The notes under the pieces were generated by a model, which saw only the letters and a program-made list of their open reading frames with translations, was not told where the DNA came from and searched no databases. From positions 301,973 through 365,972 of the forward strand of contig NZ_LMCY01000026.1 of NCBI RefSeq assembly GCF_001425685.1: 64,000 bases of DNA. Direction: 5' to 3'. Made by a program: the position numbers and the translations under genes. This DNA is from Massilia sp. Root335 (GTDB taxonomy: Bacteria > Pseudomonadota > Gammaproteobacteria > Burkholderiales > Burkholderiaceae_D). This document shows, one piece after another, positions 62,094-64,000 of this stretch (position 1 is the stretch's first letter; each line of letters begins with the position of its first letter).

Positions 62094-63866
62094 ATGCAGA
62101 AACCGAAAGCACTCGACCTGCAGACAATTTTTTCGTGGCTGCTGAACGACGGCATCGTCGAGAAGTCGACCGTCAAGCCGCATTTCGCCCAGGCGCAAAG
62201 CATCCTCAAAACGGCGGTCGGGTCGATGCATCCGCTCACGGCGGTCGCGCAGTGCAAGATCGTCTCGGCGAAGCCGCCCCATAAACTGCTGACGCTGGAC
62301 GTGCTCAGCGAATGGTGCGCCGGCAAGGTCGGCCTGCCCTTCTTCCGCATCGACCCGCTCAAGATCGACTTCACGAAGGTCGCCGACGTGATGTCGGCCA
62401 GCTATGCGGCGCGCTTCAATATCCTGCCGGTGGAACTGGGGCCGGGCACCCTGGTCGTCGCCACGGCCGATCCGTTCCGCACCGAATGGCAGGACGAGAT
62501 CGCGCGCATCTCGCGCCGGCGCATCGAGCTCGTGATCGCGAATCCGCTCGACATCGCGCAATACATCTCGCAATTCTTCAGCCTTGCGAAATCCATCCGC
62601 GACGCGAACAAGTCCAGCGGCCAGGACCTCGCGCTGCGCAACAACTTCGAACAACTCGTCGAACTGGGCAAGACGAACAAGCAGGTCGACGCCAACGACC
62701 AGCACATCGTCAACATCGTCGACTGGCTGTGGGGCTACGCATTCGAGCAGCGCGCGTCCGACATCCACCTGGAACCCAAGCGCGACGCAGGCGTCGTCCG
62801 CTTCCGCATCGACGGCGTGCTGCACCAGGTGTACCAGGTGCCGGCGGTCGTGATGATCGCCATGACGGCGCGCATCAAGCTGCTGGGCCGCATGGACGTG
62901 ATCGAAAAGCGCCGCCCGCAGGACGGCCGCATCAAGACCCGCACCAACGACGGCCAGGAAGTCGAGCTGCGCCTGTCGACGATGCCGACGGCGTTCGGCG
63001 AGAAGCTCGTGATGCGTATCTTCGACCCCGAAGTCGTCGTGAAAACCTTGCCGGAACTGGGTTTTCCGACCGACGACGCGGCGCGCTGGGATGCGCTGAC
63101 GCGGCGCGCGCACGGCATCATCCTCGTCACCGGCCCGACCGGCTCGGGCAAGACGACGACGCTGTACACCACCCTGAAAGCGCTCGCCACGAGCGAGGTC
63201 AATGTGTGCACGGTGGAAGACCCGATCGAGATGGTCGAGGCCTCGTTCAACCAGATGCAGGTGCAGCCCGGCATCGACCTGTCGTTCGCCGACGGCGTGC
63301 GCGCGCTGATGCGCCAGGATCCGGACATCATCATGGTCGGCGAGATCCGCGACCTGGAGACGGCCGAAATGGCGATCCAGGCCGCGCTGACCGGCCACCT
63401 CGTGCTGTCCACGCTGCACACGAACGACGCGCCGTCGGCCGTCATGCGCCTCCTGGAACTGGGCGTGCCCTATTATCTGCTGGAAGCGACCCTGATCGGC
63501 ATCATGGCCCAGCGCCTCGTGCGCACGCTGTGCCCGCACTGCAAATCGCCGGACGGCGAGCTCTCCGACGAAGTCTGGAGCGCGCTGGGCGGCGCCTGGA
63601 ACCTGCCGAAGCCGGCCACCGTCTACCGCCCCATCGGCTGCCCGGAATGCCGCCAGACGGGCTTCCGCGGCCGCACCGGCCTGTACGAACTCGTCACCGT
63701 GACCGAGGCGTTCTCCCAGCTCCTGCAGGAACGGACCGACCTGGCCGCGCTGCGCCAGCAAAGCGTGGCCGACGGCATGAAACCGCTGCGCATCGCCGGC
63801 GCCTACAAGGTCGCCGAGGGCGTGACGACGGCCGAGGAAGTGCTGAAATCCACGGTAGCGCATTAG
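62094..63866 (+). CDS. GspE/PilB/VirB11-type secretion or pilus ATPase (590 aa)
   Basis: Hexameric ATPase of type II secretion or type IV pilus assembly. The N-terminal MshEN-like domain (residues 1-160) is followed by the catalytic core: Walker A GPTGSGKTT at 347-355, Asp box VCTVEDPIEMV, Walker B DIIMVGEIRD at 411-420, His box LVLSTLHTNDA, and a zinc site CPHC (480-483) with CPEC some 30 residues later. No other gsp or pil gene adjoins, so it is an orphan copy. Whether it serves T2SS or pili is not decidable. Confidence 0.93.
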   Translation: MQKPKALDLQTIFSWLLNDGIVEKSTVKPHFAQAQSILKTAVGSMHPLTAVAQCKIVSAKPPHKLLTLDVLSEWCAGKVGLPFFRIDPLKIDFTKVADVMSASYAARFNILPVELGPGTLVVATADPFRTEWQDEIARISRRRIELVIANPLDIAQYISQFFSLAKSIRDANKSSGQDLALRNNFEQLVELGKTNKQVDANDQHIVNIVDWLWGYAFEQRASDIHLEPKRDAGVVRFRIDGVLHQVYQVPAVVMIAMTARIKLLGRMDVIEKRRPQDGRIKTRTNDGQEVELRLSTMPTAFGEKLVMRIFDPEVVVKTLPELGFPTDDAARWDALTRRAHGIILVTGPTGSGKTTTLYTTLKALATSEVNVCTVEDPIEMVEASFNQMQVQPGIDLSFADGVRALMRQDPDIIMVGEIRDLETAEMAIQAALTGHLVLSTLHTNDAPSAVMRLLELGVPYYLLEATLIGIMAQRLVRTLCPHCKSPDGELSDEVWSALGGAWNLPKPATVYRPIGCPECRQTGFRGRTGLYELVTVTEAFSQLLQERTDLAALRQQSVADGMKPLRIAGAYKVAEGVTTAEEVLKSTVAH

Positions 63867-63930
63867 GCGCTGTCGCGGCGTAGCGCTCACCCGATTTACG
63901 TTACCTCTGGCGCAAATCAAATCGGCCCGC

Positions 63931-63936
63931 TATAAT
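63931..63936 (+). promoter_or_regulatory. Candidate -10 box for tRNA-Lys
   Basis: A perfect TATAAT, 13 nt before the tRNA 5' end. The -35 at 17-nt spacing (TGGCGC) is poor, which is common for tRNA genes with strong discriminators. Confidence 0.6.
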
Positions 63937-63949
63937 ACGTGCCTTCTTC

Positions 63950-64000
63950 GGGTCGTTAGCTCAGTTGGTAGAGCAGCGGACTTTTAATCCGTTGGTCGCA
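63950..64000 (+). tRNA. tRNA-Lys (TTT), 5' part only
   Basis: Begins GGGTCGTTAGCTCAGTTGGT and continues with an anticodon stem-loop CGGACTTTTAATCCG, anticodon TTT. The sequence is cut at the window end before the T arm. Near-identical to other proteobacterial tRNA-Lys genes. Confidence 0.96.

Noticed and set aside
61401..63920. 839-codon open frame antisense to the SpeE-like and GspE genes
   Set aside because: Shadow of two supported genes.

Overview
The window is GC-rich chromosomal DNA from a betaproteobacterium, most likely Burkholderiales / Oxalobacteraceae and Massilia-like. This rests on gene content and protein style: tonB-exbB-exbD-exbD, a PhaP-type phasin, the prkA-yeaH-spoVR operon, a CysB-family gene fused to the sulfate ABC operon, and ileS-lspA-coaBC-dut. 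No 16S gene is present, so the genus is inferred. Genes are densely packed on both strands. The content is mostly core metabolism, with a few accessory pieces: an orphan type VI effector cassette, two lone immunity-like genes, and several repeat families.

Layout. 1-4.7 kb (minus): 5' part of rmuC, truncated haemoglobin, a large FtsX-type permease, adenine deaminase. 4.7-10.3 kb (plus): a structured leader followed by prkA-yeaH-spoVR. 10.3-13.5 kb: tonB-exbB-exbD1-exbD2. 13.5-22.4 kb: TPR protein, ribF, ileS-lspA-coaBC-dut and a degenerate M48 peptidase-like lipoprotein. 22.7-26 kb: EamA transporter, AlkA-type glycosylase, outer-membrane protein, DUF1851 protein. 26.2 kb: initiator tRNA-Met on the minus strand with its own promoter and terminator. 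26.4-29.6 kb: Nudix hydrolase, aat, arginyltransferase (bpt), pyrD. 29.8-34.5 kb (minus): cysT-cysW-cysA-cysB and a TSUP exporter. 34.7-39.9 kb: 1-Cys peroxiredoxin, dgkA, iclR, pbpG-like endopeptidase, nitroreductase, second EamA. 40.3 kb: phasin. 41-44.7 kb (minus): livH-M-G-F. 45-49.6 kb: apt, ispH, slpA, SDR, LysR, radC. 49.6-52 kb (minus): PAAR - VRR-NUC - TsiV. 52.2-55 kb: FMN reductase, rpmB-rpmG, hydrolase-like lipoprotein. 55-60.2 kb (minus): fatty-acid desaturase, MscS channel, RsmB-type methyltransferase, purN, barstar-like protein. 60.6-64 kb (plus): glycine-zipper protein, spermidine-synthase-like protein, GspE/PilB ATPase and the start of tRNA-Lys.

The most unusual signals lie between genes. 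(1) The prkA leader holds two identical 9-mers, both complementary to one central segment, plus several hairpins, which is the architecture of an RNA switch or attenuator. (2) Next to two convergent genes, iclR and pbpG, each gene's own 3' end including the stop codon is tandemly duplicated into the gap, with 26-bp and about 20-bp units. (3) A 27-bp element with 23 identities sits upstream of both cysT and the TSUP gene and probably marks a shared sulfur regulon. (4) A 47-nt hairpin separates exbD1 from exbD2. (5) A short reading frame overlaps a terminator in the livH leader. (6) Two dispersed inverted-repeat families occur in at least seven places, one mainly at convergent gene junctions. 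The clearest accessory system is the three-gene type VI cassette with a predicted VRR-NUC nuclease toxin. Neither ABC operon (sulfate, branched-chain amino acid) has its periplasmic binding protein in this window.
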